NCBI GenBank assembly: GCA_021325365.1 | Contig: JAJPHF010000135.1 | Location: forward strand, 1 to 64,000 | Source: Pseudomonadota bacterium | GTDB lineage: Bacteria > Chloroflexota > UBA6077 > JAJPHF01 | Direction of reading: 5' to 3' | Length of the DNA stretch: 64,000 nt | Shown: positions 55,813 to 64,000 of the stretch, in pieces | Layout of the letters: the number at the start of each line of letters is the position of its first letter | Position numbering within the stretch: position 1 is the stretch's first letter | The notes under the pieces: generated by a model | Database searches by the model: none | What the model was told of the DNA's origin: nothing | What the model saw: the letters and a program-made list of their open reading frames with translations, nothing else | Made by a program: the position numbers and the translations under genes

Positions 55813-56394
55813 ATGCCGCCGTTGATCGACCTTGCCAACGCCCCGCCGTGGGCTGCCTTGGAGCCGCTCGTCGGACGCGCGCTTCTAGCCCTCCTGATCG
55901 CCTTCCTCGCCTGGCGCATCGCGACGGCCCTACGCCGTTGGTTCGAGCGCGCCACCGCCCGCAGTAGCGCCGACATTCACCTGCGCGTGCTGGCCGGCCG
56001 CTTTCTCTACCTGGTCGTCTTCGTCTATGGCCTGTTGTGGGCCGTCGAGGTGCTCGGCGTGAGCCCCGCGGCGCTCGTCGCGGGCATCGGCGTGTTGGGC
56101 CTGGCGGCGAGCCTCGCCCTGCAGGATATACTCAAGAGCTTTTGTGCGGGCGTGTATCTCTTGTTTGAGCGCCCCTTCCACCTGGGCGACGAGATCAAGA
56201 TCAAGGACTTCCGCGGCCGGGTGGTCGACATTGGCATTCGCACGACCGTATTGCACACCGCCGACAACATGGAGGTCGTGGTGCCCAACTCCGTGGTGCT
56301 GGCTGACGTGGTAGTCAACCGTGTGCGCTACCGGACGCCGGTCGTGGAGCCGCCGCCACCGGACCCCACCGCCATGATGCGCACCGACGGCTAG
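55813..56394 (+). CDS. small MscS-family mechanosensitive channel
   Basis: A protein of 193 residues from ATG 55813; the ribosome site is weak, so it may depend on translation of the gene 17 bases upstream. It has one or two N-terminal helices, then a helix VFVYGLLWAVEVLGVSPAALVAGIGVLGLAASLALQDIL, which is the pore-lining TM3, with ALQDILKSFCAGVYLLFERPFHLGD. The beta domain reads GDEIKIKDFRGRVVDIGIRTTVLHTADNMEVVVPNSVV. The usual C-terminal alpha/beta vestibule domain is missing, so it is a minimal channel. It protects from osmotic downshock. Confidence 0.9.
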   Translation: MPPLIDLANAPPWAALEPLVGRALLALLIAFLAWRIATALRRWFERATARSSADIHLRVLAGRFLYLVVFVYGLLWAVEVLGVSPAALVAGIGVLGLAASLALQDILKSFCAGVYLLFERPFHLGDEIKIKDFRGRVVDIGIRTTVLHTADNMEVVVPNSVVLADVVVNRVRYRTPVVEPPPPDPTAMMRTDG

Positions 56395-56511
56395 CGCTCC
56401 ATCCCGGCCAGGGATCCCGCCCGCCATACTCCCGACTGCACGGGCTTGTAGCGAGACGTTCGCCCGGCCGCGCGTGCCGACGTTGCGACGGCCTGGGCCA
56501 GGGGGACTAGC

Positions 56512-57246
56512 GTGGGTCAGGCAATCCTGCACGTTCACTCGACGTTCAGTGACGGCATGGCGACCGTCGACGAGATCATGGAGTACGTCGAGACGCGCTC
56601 CGACGTGGACGTGATCGGCTTCACCGACCACGACGACGTGCGCGCCTATGCGGCGGCACTCGACTGGAAAGCGCGCCACCCCGGCAGCCGCGTGCAGCCG
56701 CTATGGGGCTGCGAGGTAACGATCTGGGGCTTCAAGCACCTGCTGGCATTCATCTTCGAGCCGCCGTTTCCCACGGTCCCCTGGCGCAAGTTCATGCCGC
56801 TCACGACCGCGGTGGAGGCGATCCACGCGGCCGGTGGCTTGATCATCATCCCCCACGTCGACGCCTTCTGGGTCGGCATGGGACGGCGGCGCCTGCGGCG
56901 CGTGGCGGAAGACCTGGGGATCCACGGCTACGAGCTGCTCACGCCCGTGCCGGGCGGGCGCCGTGCGGCCCGCACCTTGCAGAACTGGACCGCGGGCACA
57001 TCGCTCGTGGCGGTCGGCGGCAGCGACGCCCACCATCTGGAAGCGCTGCTGCAAGTGGTCGTGGAGTTTCCCGGCCACTCGCTGGCAGAGTTCCACGCCG
57101 CGCTGCTGGCCGGGACCGTCGAGCCGCGCTGGGGCAGCGCCGGCGCTCCCGTGCCGCTGCGCCGACAGCTGCGACAGCACACGCGCGCCCTGGTTGGACA
57201 GCCGTCGAGTCAGCTGCGCGCTTGGGCAGGGAAAATGTTACGCTAA
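56512..57246 (+). CDS. PHP-domain metal-dependent phosphoesterase
   Basis: A protein of 244 residues from GTG 56512, after a GGGGGA site. The four PHP motifs are present: HVHSTFSDGMATV, TDHDDV, IIPHVDAF and VGGSDAHHLEALL, whose His and Asp bind metals. Family members hydrolyse phosphoesters such as histidinol phosphate or short RNA/pAp; the substrate here is unknown. It ends with a basic QLRQHTRALVG stretch. The stop overlaps that of the metallophosphoesterase gene by four bases. Confidence 0.9.
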   Translation: MGQAILHVHSTFSDGMATVDEIMEYVETRSDVDVIGFTDHDDVRAYAAALDWKARHPGSRVQPLWGCEVTIWGFKHLLAFIFEPPFPTVPWRKFMPLTTAVEAIHAAGGLIIIPHVDAFWVGMGRRRLRRVAEDLGIHGYELLTPVPGGRRAARTLQNWTAGTSLVAVGGSDAHHLEALLQVVVEFPGHSLAEFHAALLAGTVEPRWGSAGAPVPLRRQLRQHTRALVGQPSSQLRAWAGKMLR

Positions 57247-57968
57247 AGCCCTGCGGCCAGCCGCCGCGCCAGCCGCGGCGGGAGCCCCGCGGCGATGATC
57301 TTTTCCTGCGCGGCCGCCACCGGGTACGGCGTGCGGTGCCAGGTGAGCGTGGCGCGCTCGCTGTCGAAGACCAGGTACGCGGCCCGCGGGTCCTCGTCGC
57401 GCGGCTGGCCAACGCTGCCCGGGTTCGCCAGCGCCCGGGCCTCACCCAGCTCCAGCACGTCCCCCTCCACGCGGTACTCGGCCTGCAGCTGTCCATCGGG
57501 ACGCTGGACGAAGCTGCTCGGGACGTGCGTGTGCCCGATCAAGCAGAGCGGGCCGTCGAAGCAGGTCAGGCAGCGGGCGGCCGTGCGTCCATTGGTCACG
57601 TACTCCCATACCGGATCGTAAGGGCTGCCGTGGGCGAGCAGCGCCGACTCCACGGTCGTGGATGGCCCGCGTGCCGCCAGCCAGGCGCGCGATTCGGGCG
57701 CCAGCGCGCTCGCCGTCCAGCGCGCGGCGGCCGCGGCCTCGCCGTTGAAGGTGTCCAGGCTGACCTCGCCCAGCGCGGCCAGGTCGTGGTTGCCGACAAT
57801 GCAGACGGCGTCGAGCGCGCGCAGCCGCGCCACGCACTCGTTCGGTGCGGCGCCATACCCCACCACGTCGCCGAGGCACCACAGCGCGTCCACGGAGCCC
57901 AGCGCCGCCAGCACCGCTTCGAGCGCATCCAGATTGCCGTGGACATCGCTGATCACGCCGACACGCAC
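57243..57968 (-). CDS. YfcE/MJ0936-like metallophosphoesterase
   Basis: A protein of 241 residues from GTG 57968, with AAGGGG upstream. Metal-binding motifs are seen in order: VISDVHGNLDALE, WCLGDVVGYG, IVGNHDLAAL, LLAHGSP and LIGHTHVP. It fits the calcineurin-like family that hydrolyses phosphodiesters (YfcE, MJ0936). The substrate is unknown. It sits about 70 bases downstream of pyrG on the same strand and may be read in the same transcript. Confidence 0.92.
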   Translation of the reverse strand: MRVGVISDVHGNLDALEAVLAALGSVDALWCLGDVVGYGAAPNECVARLRALDAVCIVGNHDLAALGEVSLDTFNGEAAAAARWTASALAPESRAWLAARGPSTTVESALLAHGSPYDPVWEYVTNGRTAARCLTCFDGPLCLIGHTHVPSSFVQRPDGQLQAEYRVEGDVLELGEARALANPGSVGQPRDEDPRAAYLVFDSERATLTWHRTPYPVAAAQEKIIAAGLPPRLARRLAAGL

Positions 57969-58036
57969 GCCCGATCCCCTTCCTGCTGCCCGCCAGCCGG
58001 CGAGCAGCCTTGGCCGGCACTCCCCGACGCGGCCGG

Positions 58037-59665
58037 TCAGGCGAGCACGCTACTCGCCTGGCGAGCCTGGCTGTGAGCCACGGCGGCGCCCATGAAGTCG
58101 CGGAACAGCGGGTGCGGCCGGTTGGGCCGGGACTTGAACTCTGGGTGGAACTGCGTCCCCAGCATCCACGGGTGGTCCGCGATCTCGGCCACCTCCACCA
58201 GCCGCCCATCCGGCGAGAGGCCGCTGAACCGCAGCCCGGCGGCACCAAGCCGCTCTCGGTAATCGTTGTTGAACTCGAAGCGGTGACGGTGGCGCTCGAA
58301 GACGAACTCCTCGCCATACGCCTCGGCCGCGCGGCTACCCGGCTGCAGCTGGCACGGGTAGACGCCCAACCGCATCGTACCGCCCTTGTCGGGTAGGTCG
58401 CGCTGCTCCGGCAGCAAGTCGATGACCGGCTGCGGCGTGAACACGTCGAACTCGGTGCTGTTGGCCTGTTCGCTGCCCAGCGCGGCACGCGCGAACTCGA
58501 TGCACAGGATCTGCATGCCGAGGCACAAGCCAAGGTACGGCACCCGACGCTCCCGCGCGTAGCGCGCCGCCCGGATCATGCCCGCGATGCCGCGATGGCC
58601 GAAGCCGCCCGGCACGACGATCCCGTCGAACCGGCCCAGTACGGACTCGGCGTCGGCTCTCTCTAGCTCCAGCGAGTCCACCCACTCGATCCGCACTTGT
58701 CGGCCGTGGTACCAGGCCGCATGGCGTAGCGCCTCCGCCACGCTCAGGTAGGCATCGTTCAGCTCGACGTACTTGCCCACCAGGCCGATCACCAGCTCCG
58801 CGGTCGGCTCCAGGGCGCTGCGCACCAGCCCACGCCACTCGTCGAGGGCTGGCGGCGGCGTGTCCAGCCCCAGCCGCTCGACGATCAGATCGCCCAGCCC
58901 CTCTTCCTCCAGGATCAGCGGCACCTCGTAGATCGTGGGCACCGTCTGGAGCGGGATCACCGCGCGGCTGTCCACGTCGCAGAACAAGGCGATCTTGTCC
59001 TTCAGGTCGCGGCTCACCGGGTAGTCGGAGCGGCAAATGATGACGTCCGGCTGGATACCGATGCTGCGCAGGTCCTTCACGCTGTGCTGGGTCGGCTTGG
59101 TCTTCAGCTCCTTCGTCGCCGCGATGTAGGGCAGCAGCGTCAGGTGGATGTACAGGGTGTTCTGGCGCCCGAGGTCGAGGTGCATCTGACGCGTGGCCTC
59201 GAGGAACGGCAGGCACTCGATGTCGCCCACCGTGCCACCCACCTCGGCGATCACCACCTCGGCGCCCGTCTGCTTGGCGACAAGCTGAATGCGCTCCTTG
59301 ATCTCGTTCGTGATGTGCGGGATGACCTGGATCGTGCCGCCGAGGTAGTCGCCGCGCCGCTCGCGCGAGATGACCGCGGAGTATACCTGTCCGGTGCTCA
59401 CGCTGTTGACTTGCCCGAGATTCGCGTCGATGAACCGCTCGTAGTGGCCCAGGTCCAGGTCGGTTTCCGCGCCGTCGTCGGTGACGAAGACCTCGCCGTG
59501 CTGGTACGGGTTCATGGTGCCGGGATCGACGTTGATGTATGGATCGAGCTTCACGACGGACACCGCGACGCCGCGGCTCTTGAGGAGGCGCCCCAGCGAC
59601 GCGACGGTGATGCCCTTGCCAACCGACGACACCACGCCGCCACTAACAAAGATGTACTTGGCCAT
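58037..59665 (-). CDS. pyrG: CTP synthase
   Basis: A protein of 542 residues from ATG 59665, with AGGAGGAG upstream. The synthetase domain begins [30 protein letters not shown], with [40 protein letters not shown]. The glutaminase domain has YLGLCLGMQ, with its catalytic Cys, and the C-terminal HPEFKSRP with His and Glu. It makes CTP from UTP, ATP and glutamine. Length and motifs are normal. A leader of about 270 bases precedes it. Confidence 0.97.
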   Translation of the reverse strand: MAKYIFVSGGVVSSVGKGITVASLGRLLKSRGVAVSVVKLDPYINVDPGTMNPYQHGEVFVTDDGAETDLDLGHYERFIDANLGQVNSVSTGQVYSAVISRERRGDYLGGTIQVIPHITNEIKERIQLVAKQTGAEVVIAEVGGTVGDIECLPFLEATRQMHLDLGRQNTLYIHLTLLPYIAATKELKTKPTQHSVKDLRSIGIQPDVIICRSDYPVSRDLKDKIALFCDVDSRAVIPLQTVPTIYEVPLILEEEGLGDLIVERLGLDTPPPALDEWRGLVRSALEPTAELVIGLVGKYVELNDAYLSVAEALRHAAWYHGRQVRIEWVDSLELERADAESVLGRFDGIVVPGGFGHRGIAGMIRAARYARERRVPYLGLCLGMQILCIEFARAALGSEQANSTEFDVFTPQPVIDLLPEQRDLPDKGGTMRLGVYPCQLQPGSRAAEAYGEEFVFERHRHRFEFNNDYRERLGAAGLRFSGLSPDGRLVEVAEIADHPWMLGTQFHPEFKSRPNRPHPLFRDFMGAAVAHSQARQASSVLA

Positions 59666-60037
59666 GAACTCCTCCTGCACGGCAACTGGGCGCGAAATGG
59701 CGTGGACCCGGTGACTGACGTCTCTGCACACCGCTTGCCAGGCCGGAGCACGGCCGTCGGCAGCCGGGGCATACGACGGGGTGCGGGGGCAAGCCAAGGA
59801 GGGGCCGGGAGGAGAGGACAGGGGCTCTGCGGAAGAGTGCTGCGCGGCGAGCGCGACAGGCACAACGCGACCGGGGCTCAATATACGGGATGAAGGCGTC
59901 CTCCCCCGAGACCGACCCGGCGATCAGCCTCGCCAACGGCAAAATTGTACCACAGGGAGAGGGGCGACGGTGCCTCGGCGGAAAACGGCGGCACGAGCCG
60001 GAGCAGCATCCGGCCCGCGGGATCAGCGCCGGAGCGG
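59666..60037. other. region upstream of pyrG, with a long leader
   Basis: It separates pyrG from the stop of the AAA/R3H gene. On the minus strand an extended -10 lies at 59944-59952, so the pyrG leader is about 270 bases. No riboswitch or attenuator signature was recognised. A 99-residue open frame in this region lacks a ribosome site and was not called. Confidence 0.5.
59944..59952 (-). promoter_or_regulatory. pyrG extended -10 promoter
   Basis: TGG followed by TACAAT on the minus strand, in the context TGTGGTACAAT, the same 11 bases as at 55461-55471 on the other strand. Transcription would start near 59937. Confidence 0.6.
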
Positions 60038-61729
60038 CTACGGCTTGAAGATGCGCACGTGCCGATAGGGCTCGCGGCCGGCGCTGCGTGAGCCGAGATT
60101 GTAGCGTTCGGCCAGCTGGTGCTGGAGCCGCCGGATGTACGAGTTCTGGGGCGTCAGGTCCACCGGCTGCGAGGTGTCGAGCACGGCCTGGATCGCCTCT
60201 TCGGTCTCCTCGAGCGGGTCCCCGTCAAGGTCGCGGCCGCCGTCGCGCGCGCCCCCATCCCGCGATACCGCCGGCCCGGCCAACAGCTTGAGCAGCGCCT
60301 CTTCCATCTGGGCCTGAGTGTTACTGCGCAGCACCCAGATGGGGATGCCGCTCGCTTCGGCGTCGCGCAGCGGCTGCGGCTTACGCCGATAGTAGTTCTT
60401 GACGGTAAGCACCGCGTCGGCGCCCTCAAGGTCGGATGCCAGGGCGGCGTTGAGCTGCAGGCCGCGAATCGCGTGCTCCAGCCGCGCCCGGTTCACGCCG
60501 AACGGGTAGACGTGCAGCACCTTCTCGTGCGGCGCCCGGCCCCGGGGCGCGGACCGGGCCGCGCGCGCGGGCTCAGGCCGGTACGTCTCGGGGCGATACG
60601 CCTCGCCGCGATAGGTATCGCCGCGAAACCCGGCCGGCTGCGGCCGGGGGCCCCCGCGCCCACCAACGGCCACGAGGCTGGGCGGGCCGCCGGTGCGGCG
60701 CGCCGCGCGCTCGACCTGCACGGCGCCCGTCTCGTCCCGGTAGCGGATGGCCGCCGCCGGCGCCTCGCCCCGCAGCAGCTCGTCGACCACCTCGGCCACG
60801 TTCTCGTGTACCGCTACGCGGTCCCACTGCTGAATCTCGACCACCACGTCGAACGTCGGGGGCGCCTTCCGCTCCAGGATGGACTTCTGCGTCCCCCGGC
60901 GCCGCGCCTCCTCGTCGCCGAGTGTGACCGTCTGGATGCCGCCGACCAGATCGGCCAGCGTCGGGTTCAGCATGAGGTTTTCAAGCGTGTTGCCGTGCGC
61001 CGTCGCCACGAGCTGCACGCCGCGCTCCGCGATGGTGCGCGCCGCGGCGGCCTCTAGCTCCGTGCCGATCTCGTCGATGACGATGACCTCGGGCATGTGG
61101 TTCTCGACCGCCTCGATCATCACGGCGTGCTGCATCGTCGGCCGGGGCACCTGCATCCGCCGCGCCCGGCCAATGGCCGGGTGCGGGATGTCGCCATCGC
61201 CCGCGATCTCGTTGGAGGTGTCGACGATGATGACGCGCTTGCCCAGATCGTCGGCCAGCACGCGCGCCGTCTCGCGCAGCATCGTCGTCTTGCCCACCCC
61301 CGGCCGCCCCAGCAGGAGGATGCTGTGGCCCGTCTCCACGATGTCGCGGATGATGTCGATGGTGCCAAACACGGCGCGGCCGACGCGTGCGGTCAGGCCC
61401 ACGACGCGGCCACCCCGATTGCGGATGGCGGAGATGCGGTGCAGCGTCCGTTCGATGCCGGCGCGGTTGTCCTCGCCGAAGGCGCCGATGCGCTCGATGA
61501 CGTACTCCAGGTCGTCGCTGCTCACCGACTCCGGGCTGAGAATTGCCTCCCGCCCGGGATAGCGGGCTTCTGGCTCGCGCCCGAGATCCATGACGACTTC
61601 GAGAAGATCGGCACGGTGATTCTGCTCGCGCAAAGGAGTCCGAATGCGGGGGGGCAGGACGTCGAGAAGGGCGTCGAGATCGTCGCAAACGATTCGGGGC
61701 TGCGGCGCGGGGTGCGAGCTTTGTGCCAT
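60038..61729 (-). CDS. Ycf45-like AAA ATPase with C-terminal R3H domain
   Basis: A protein of 563 residues from ATG 61729; AGGTGG precedes it and the stop of the previous gene is two bases away. Order: N-terminal helical domain (about 10-110), P-loop GRPGVGKTT (141-149), [23 protein letters not shown] (Walker B), [13 protein letters not shown], a disordered Arg/Pro/Tyr-rich part (about 385-425) with repeated [12 protein letters not shown] segments, and a C-terminal R3H domain ([28 protein letters not shown]), which binds single-stranded nucleic acid. Similar proteins occur in cyanobacteria, plastids and Chloroflexota with unknown role. It is fourth in the pdxST operon. Confidence 0.9.
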   Translation of the reverse strand: MAQSSHPAPQPRIVCDDLDALLDVLPPRIRTPLREQNHRADLLEVVMDLGREPEARYPGREAILSPESVSSDDLEYVIERIGAFGEDNRAGIERTLHRISAIRNRGGRVVGLTARVGRAVFGTIDIIRDIVETGHSILLLGRPGVGKTTMLRETARVLADDLGKRVIIVDTSNEIAGDGDIPHPAIGRARRMQVPRPTMQHAVMIEAVENHMPEVIVIDEIGTELEAAAARTIAERGVQLVATAHGNTLENLMLNPTLADLVGGIQTVTLGDEEARRRGTQKSILERKAPPTFDVVVEIQQWDRVAVHENVAEVVDELLRGEAPAAAIRYRDETGAVQVERAARRTGGPPSLVAVGGRGGPRPQPAGFRGDTYRGEAYRPETYRPEPARAARSAPRGRAPHEKVLHVYPFGVNRARLEHAIRGLQLNAALASDLEGADAVLTVKNYYRRKPQPLRDAEASGIPIWVLRSNTQAQMEEALLKLLAGPAVSRDGGARDGGRDLDGDPLEETEEAIQAVLDTSQPVDLTPQNSYIRRLQHQLAERYNLGSRSAGREPYRHVRIFKP

Positions 61730-61731
61730 GG

Positions 61732-62727
61732 TCACCACCTTGAATAAGTTGTGCCTCCGAGGGTCGGACGGGCGTGCGCGGCCACCAGCCGGGGCTCCGC
61801 CACGCGCACGGCGAGCTGCCGCGCGAACACCGCGCGCCGCGTGAGCAGGCCGAAGCCCGCGCGCTCCAGCGCCGCCGCCAGCGGTTGCTGGTACTCGCGG
61901 CACGTCGCGTACAGCGGCGCCCGGGCTGCCTGTTCCAGCGCGTGAGCGACCACCTCGTCGCACAGATCCCCGCGCGCCGGGTGGACCAGCCAGTCCGCGT
62001 GGTAGCTCTTGCCGGCCGAGGCCAGCTCTAGCCAGGCCCAGGCCGTGTCGCCGTCCGCCCAGACGTGCTGGCGGCGTGTCGTGAGCACGCCGGGCGTCCA
62101 GCGGCGGTTGCCCTTGTGCAAGGCCAGCCATTCCTCGAGCGTCAGGGCTTCGGCGGCGCGAACCGTGCCGGGCACCGCGGCGTTGTAGAGCTGGAACAAT
62201 AGGTGCTCGTCCCCGCGGTGTCGCGGCCGGCCGGCGGCCGGGGCCGCCGGCCGCGGTTGGGCGTCGGGCGCCGCGTGATACAGCGCCGCCCACGTATAGC
62301 GCTCGAACCCCGCCCGGGCCGCCACGCTAAGCTGGCTCTCGTCGGGCCCCGTCTCCAGAAACACCCGCCGCGCGCCGCGGCTCGCGGCCTCGCCGCAGAA
62401 CCAGCGCAGCAGCTCCTGGGCCACGCCGTCGGAGTCGGCATCCGCCCAAAGGTGACGCACGTCCCAGACCAGGCCGCCGCAGCGGACCCGGGCCACCACC
62501 AGGCCGTCGATCCCCTGCTCGCCCACGTGGACCCACGCGCGCCGATGGCCGGTGGGCTGCGCGACGGAGTGGGCGAGCAGGCTCCAGAACGGCATGCGGC
62601 CGTCGCCGTCGACGATGCGCGGCCACGACGCCGGGGTGATCTCCACGCACGAGCCGCGGGCGTCAAATGCCCGCAGGCCCACCAGGTGCGTGGGCCGCAG
62701 CGCGCGAACGCTCGGCTTTGCCGTCAT
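61732..62727 (-). CDS. GNAT-like acetyltransferase protein
   Basis: A protein of 331 residues from ATG 62727, overlapping the pdxT stop by four bases. Two GNAT-like halves can be seen: [25 protein letters not shown], then [39 protein letters not shown] (a helix-turn-strand typical of acetyl-CoA sites), and a second half with [34 protein letters not shown] and [21 protein letters not shown]. The acetyl-CoA P-loop (Q/RxxGxG/A) is not obvious in either half. The substrate is unknown. It is translationally linked to pdxT. Confidence 0.72.
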   Translation of the reverse strand: MTAKPSVRALRPTHLVGLRAFDARGSCVEITPASWPRIVDGDGRMPFWSLLAHSVAQPTGHRRAWVHVGEQGIDGLVVARVRCGGLVWDVRHLWADADSDGVAQELLRWFCGEAASRGARRVFLETGPDESQLSVAARAGFERYTWAALYHAAPDAQPRPAAPAAGRPRHRGDEHLLFQLYNAAVPGTVRAAEALTLEEWLALHKGNRRWTPGVLTTRRQHVWADGDTAWAWLELASAGKSYHADWLVHPARGDLCDEVVAHALEQAARAPLYATCREYQQPLAAALERAGFGLLTRRAVFARQLAVRVAEPRLVAAHARPTLGGTTYSRW

Positions 62728-63326
62728 GAGACCGCCAGTCGGTTTCCTGACCCGGCCACGACGTGCTCGAGAAAGTAGCGGTGGAAGCGCGCATCCCCCG
62801 TCAGCTCGGGGTGGAAGGTAGTCACTAGCAAGTTGCCCTCGCGCGCCGCGACGACCGTGCCGTCTTCCAGCCGCGCGAGCGCGTCTACTGCAGGCCCCAC
62901 CCAGTCGATGCGGGGCGCGCGAATGAACACTGCCCGCAGCGGCGGGGCGCCGAGGACTGGTACGGACAGGTCCATTTCGAAGCTGTCGACCTGCCGCCCA
63001 TAAGCGTTCCGAGTGACGCCGATATCCATCAGCCCCAGCGGCGGGGCCGGGGCGCCGTCGACCTCGCGCGCGAGCAGGATGCAGCCCGCGCACGTGCCGT
63101 ACACGGGAAACCCCGTGGCCATCCGCTCACGTAGCGGCTCCGCCAGCTCGTAGGCCGCCAGCAGGCGCCGTATCGTGGTGCTCTCGCCCCCGGGGATGAC
63201 GAGCCCGTCGAGCCCTGCCAGCTGCTCCGGCCGGCGCACCGCGCGCGCCGCCGCGCCGGCCGCGCCAAGCGCCGCGAGATGCTCGCGGAAATCGCCCTGC
63301 AGCGCGAGTACGCCGACGTTCCGCAT
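62724..63326 (-). CDS. pdxT: pyridoxal 5'-phosphate synthase glutaminase subunit
   Basis: A protein of 200 residues from ATG 63326, one base after the pdxS stop (TGAGATG). It has VLALQGDFREH, VIPGGESTTIRRLL and GTCAGCILLA with catalytic Cys79, and the triad His172 and Glu174 in TTFHPELTGD. It cuts glutamine and channels ammonia to PdxS. Length and motifs are normal. Confidence 0.96.
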   Translation of the reverse strand: MRNVGVLALQGDFREHLAALGAAGAAARAVRRPEQLAGLDGLVIPGGESTTIRRLLAAYELAEPLRERMATGFPVYGTCAGCILLAREVDGAPAPPLGLMDIGVTRNAYGRQVDSFEMDLSVPVLGAPPLRAVFIRAPRIDWVGPAVDALARLEDGTVVAAREGNLLVTTFHPELTGDARFHRYFLEHVVAGSGNRLAVS

Positions 63327-63327
63327 C

Positions 63328-64000
63328 TCACCAGCCGCGGCCGGCGAGCAGCTCTTCCCGCTTCAGCGTGCCCAGCTCGAGGCCCGGCATCGCCTCGCCC
63401 AGCCCGCGCGACACCTCGGCCAGAATCTTCGGGTCGTTGTAGTGAGTCACCGCCCGCACGATGGCCTGCGCCCGCTGGGCCGGATCGGCCGACTTGAAGA
63501 TGCCCGAGCCGACGAACACGCCGTCCGCGCCAAGCTGCATCATCAGGGCAGCATCGGCGGGGGTTGCCACACCCCCGGCGGCGAAGTTCACCACGGGCAG
63601 CGCCCCCTGCTCGGCCACCTGCACCAGCAGCTCGTAGGGCGCCCCGAGCGTCTTGGCCTCGGCCATCAGCTCCTCGCGCGGGAGGCTCTTCACGCGGCGG
63701 ATGCCGTCCTGCACCGCGCGCATGTGGCGCACGGCCTCGACGATGTTGCCCGTGCCGGCCTCGCCCTTGGTGCGGATCATCGCCGCGCCCTCGCCGATGC
63801 GGCGCAGCGCCTCGCCCAGGTCCCGTGCGCCGCAGACGAACGGCACGTTGAAGGCGCGCTTGTCGACGTGGAACGACTCGTCGGCGGGCGTCAGCACCTC
63901 GCTCTCATCGATATAGTCCACGCCCAGCGCTTCGAGGATCTGCGCCTCCACGAAGTGGCCAATGCGGCACTTCGCCATCACGGGAATGGTGACCGCCTCG
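63328..64000 (-). CDS. pdxS: pyridoxal 5'-phosphate synthase lyase subunit (5' end outside window)
   Basis: 224 residues are visible, open to the right edge, so the N-terminus is missing; upstream residues read [16 protein letters not shown]. It contains [58 protein letters not shown] with the catalytic Lys, and [33 protein letters not shown], the phosphate-binding region. It builds pyridoxal phosphate from ribose 5-phosphate, glyceraldehyde 3-phosphate and ammonia, in a 24-subunit assembly with PdxT. It is first of the visible operon genes. Confidence 0.97.
   Translation of the reverse strand, partial: EAVTIPVMAKCRIGHFVEAQILEALGVDYIDESEVLTPADESFHVDKRAFNVPFVCGARDLGEALRRIGEGAAMIRTKGEAGTGNIVEAVRHMRAVQDGIRRVKSLPREELMAEAKTLGAPYELLVQVAEQGALPVVNFAAGGVATPADAALMMQLGADGVFVGSGIFKSADPAQRAQAIVRAVTHYNDPKILAEVSRGLGEAMPGLELGTLKREELLAGRGW

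Noticed and set aside
59643..59942. 99-residue leader peptide before pyrG
   Set aside because: No ribosome site, Arg/Pro/Cys-rich composition of a random GC frame.

Overview
The window is a very GC-rich, gene-dense bacterial chromosome segment. No rRNA, tRNA, phage or transposase gene was seen. The gene content points to Chloroflexota, perhaps near Thermomicrobia/Sphaerobacter: a CDC48-type tandem AAA ATPase, a bacterial-PH/DUF1648-like membrane protein, an LCP protein, a YfhO membrane protein, PdxS/PdxT pyridoxal synthesis, a Ycf45-like AAA-R3H protein and two LLM flavin oxidoreductases. This placement is inferred from family composition; no phylogeny was possible.

Layout. 0-5.3 kb: the tail of an unknown gene, a substrate-binding-like protein, a CDC48-like ATPase whose second Walker B carries Gln instead of Glu, a small lipoprotein and an LLM oxidoreductase. 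5.3-15.4 kb: a repeat-rich segment in which two composite repeat clusters lie in opposite orientation around about 8 kb carrying polysaccharide export/assembly genes (two Wzz-like proteins, a CpsD-like kinase, rfbB), purA, an orphan lipoprotein solute-binding protein and a DNA alkyl-cysteine methyltransferase. 15.4-22.4 kb: inorganic pyrophosphatase, a PH-domain membrane protein, an LCP ligase and the shikimate genes aroE-aroK-aroB-aroQ. 22.9-30.4 kb: a glycoconjugate cluster (GT2, SDR, DegT aminotransferase, methyltransferase, YfhO) read as one minus-strand unit.

30.6-43 kb: a primary-type sigma factor, a NarL/NarX-type two-component pair, a YkgJ-type Cys-cluster protein with glpX, and, divergently, the F1Fo ATP synthase operon atpI-B-E-F-H-A-G-D, which ends at a strong hairpin without atpC. 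43-49.8 kb: a second LLM oxidoreductase, a protein with a MuF-like Cys tail, an NTF2-like protein, the E1 beta and alpha subunits of a 2-oxoacid dehydrogenase (no E2/E3 nearby), cobO and a coiled-coil protein. 50-55 kb: a NifS/IscS cysteine desulfurase, a PrpF isomerase and an aconitase broken by a one-base deletion. 55.5-64 kb: a small orphan protein, a minimal MscS channel, a PHP phosphoesterase, a metallophosphoesterase, pyrG and the pdxS-pdxT-GNAT-AAA/R3H operon, cut by the window end.

Recurring features. Seven probable promoters carry an extended -10 element (TGN followed by TANNNT). The sigma factor keeps the His and Glu that in E. coli sigma70 contact this element. Three convergent gene pairs overlap by exactly the same four bases at their stop codons. 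Intergenic DNA holds several hairpin-forming repeat families. The clearest anomalies are the ATPase Walker-B substitution, the inverted composite repeats, the frameshifted aconitase, the missing atpC, the SDR lacking its catalytic Tyr and the G-rich element between atpE and atpF.
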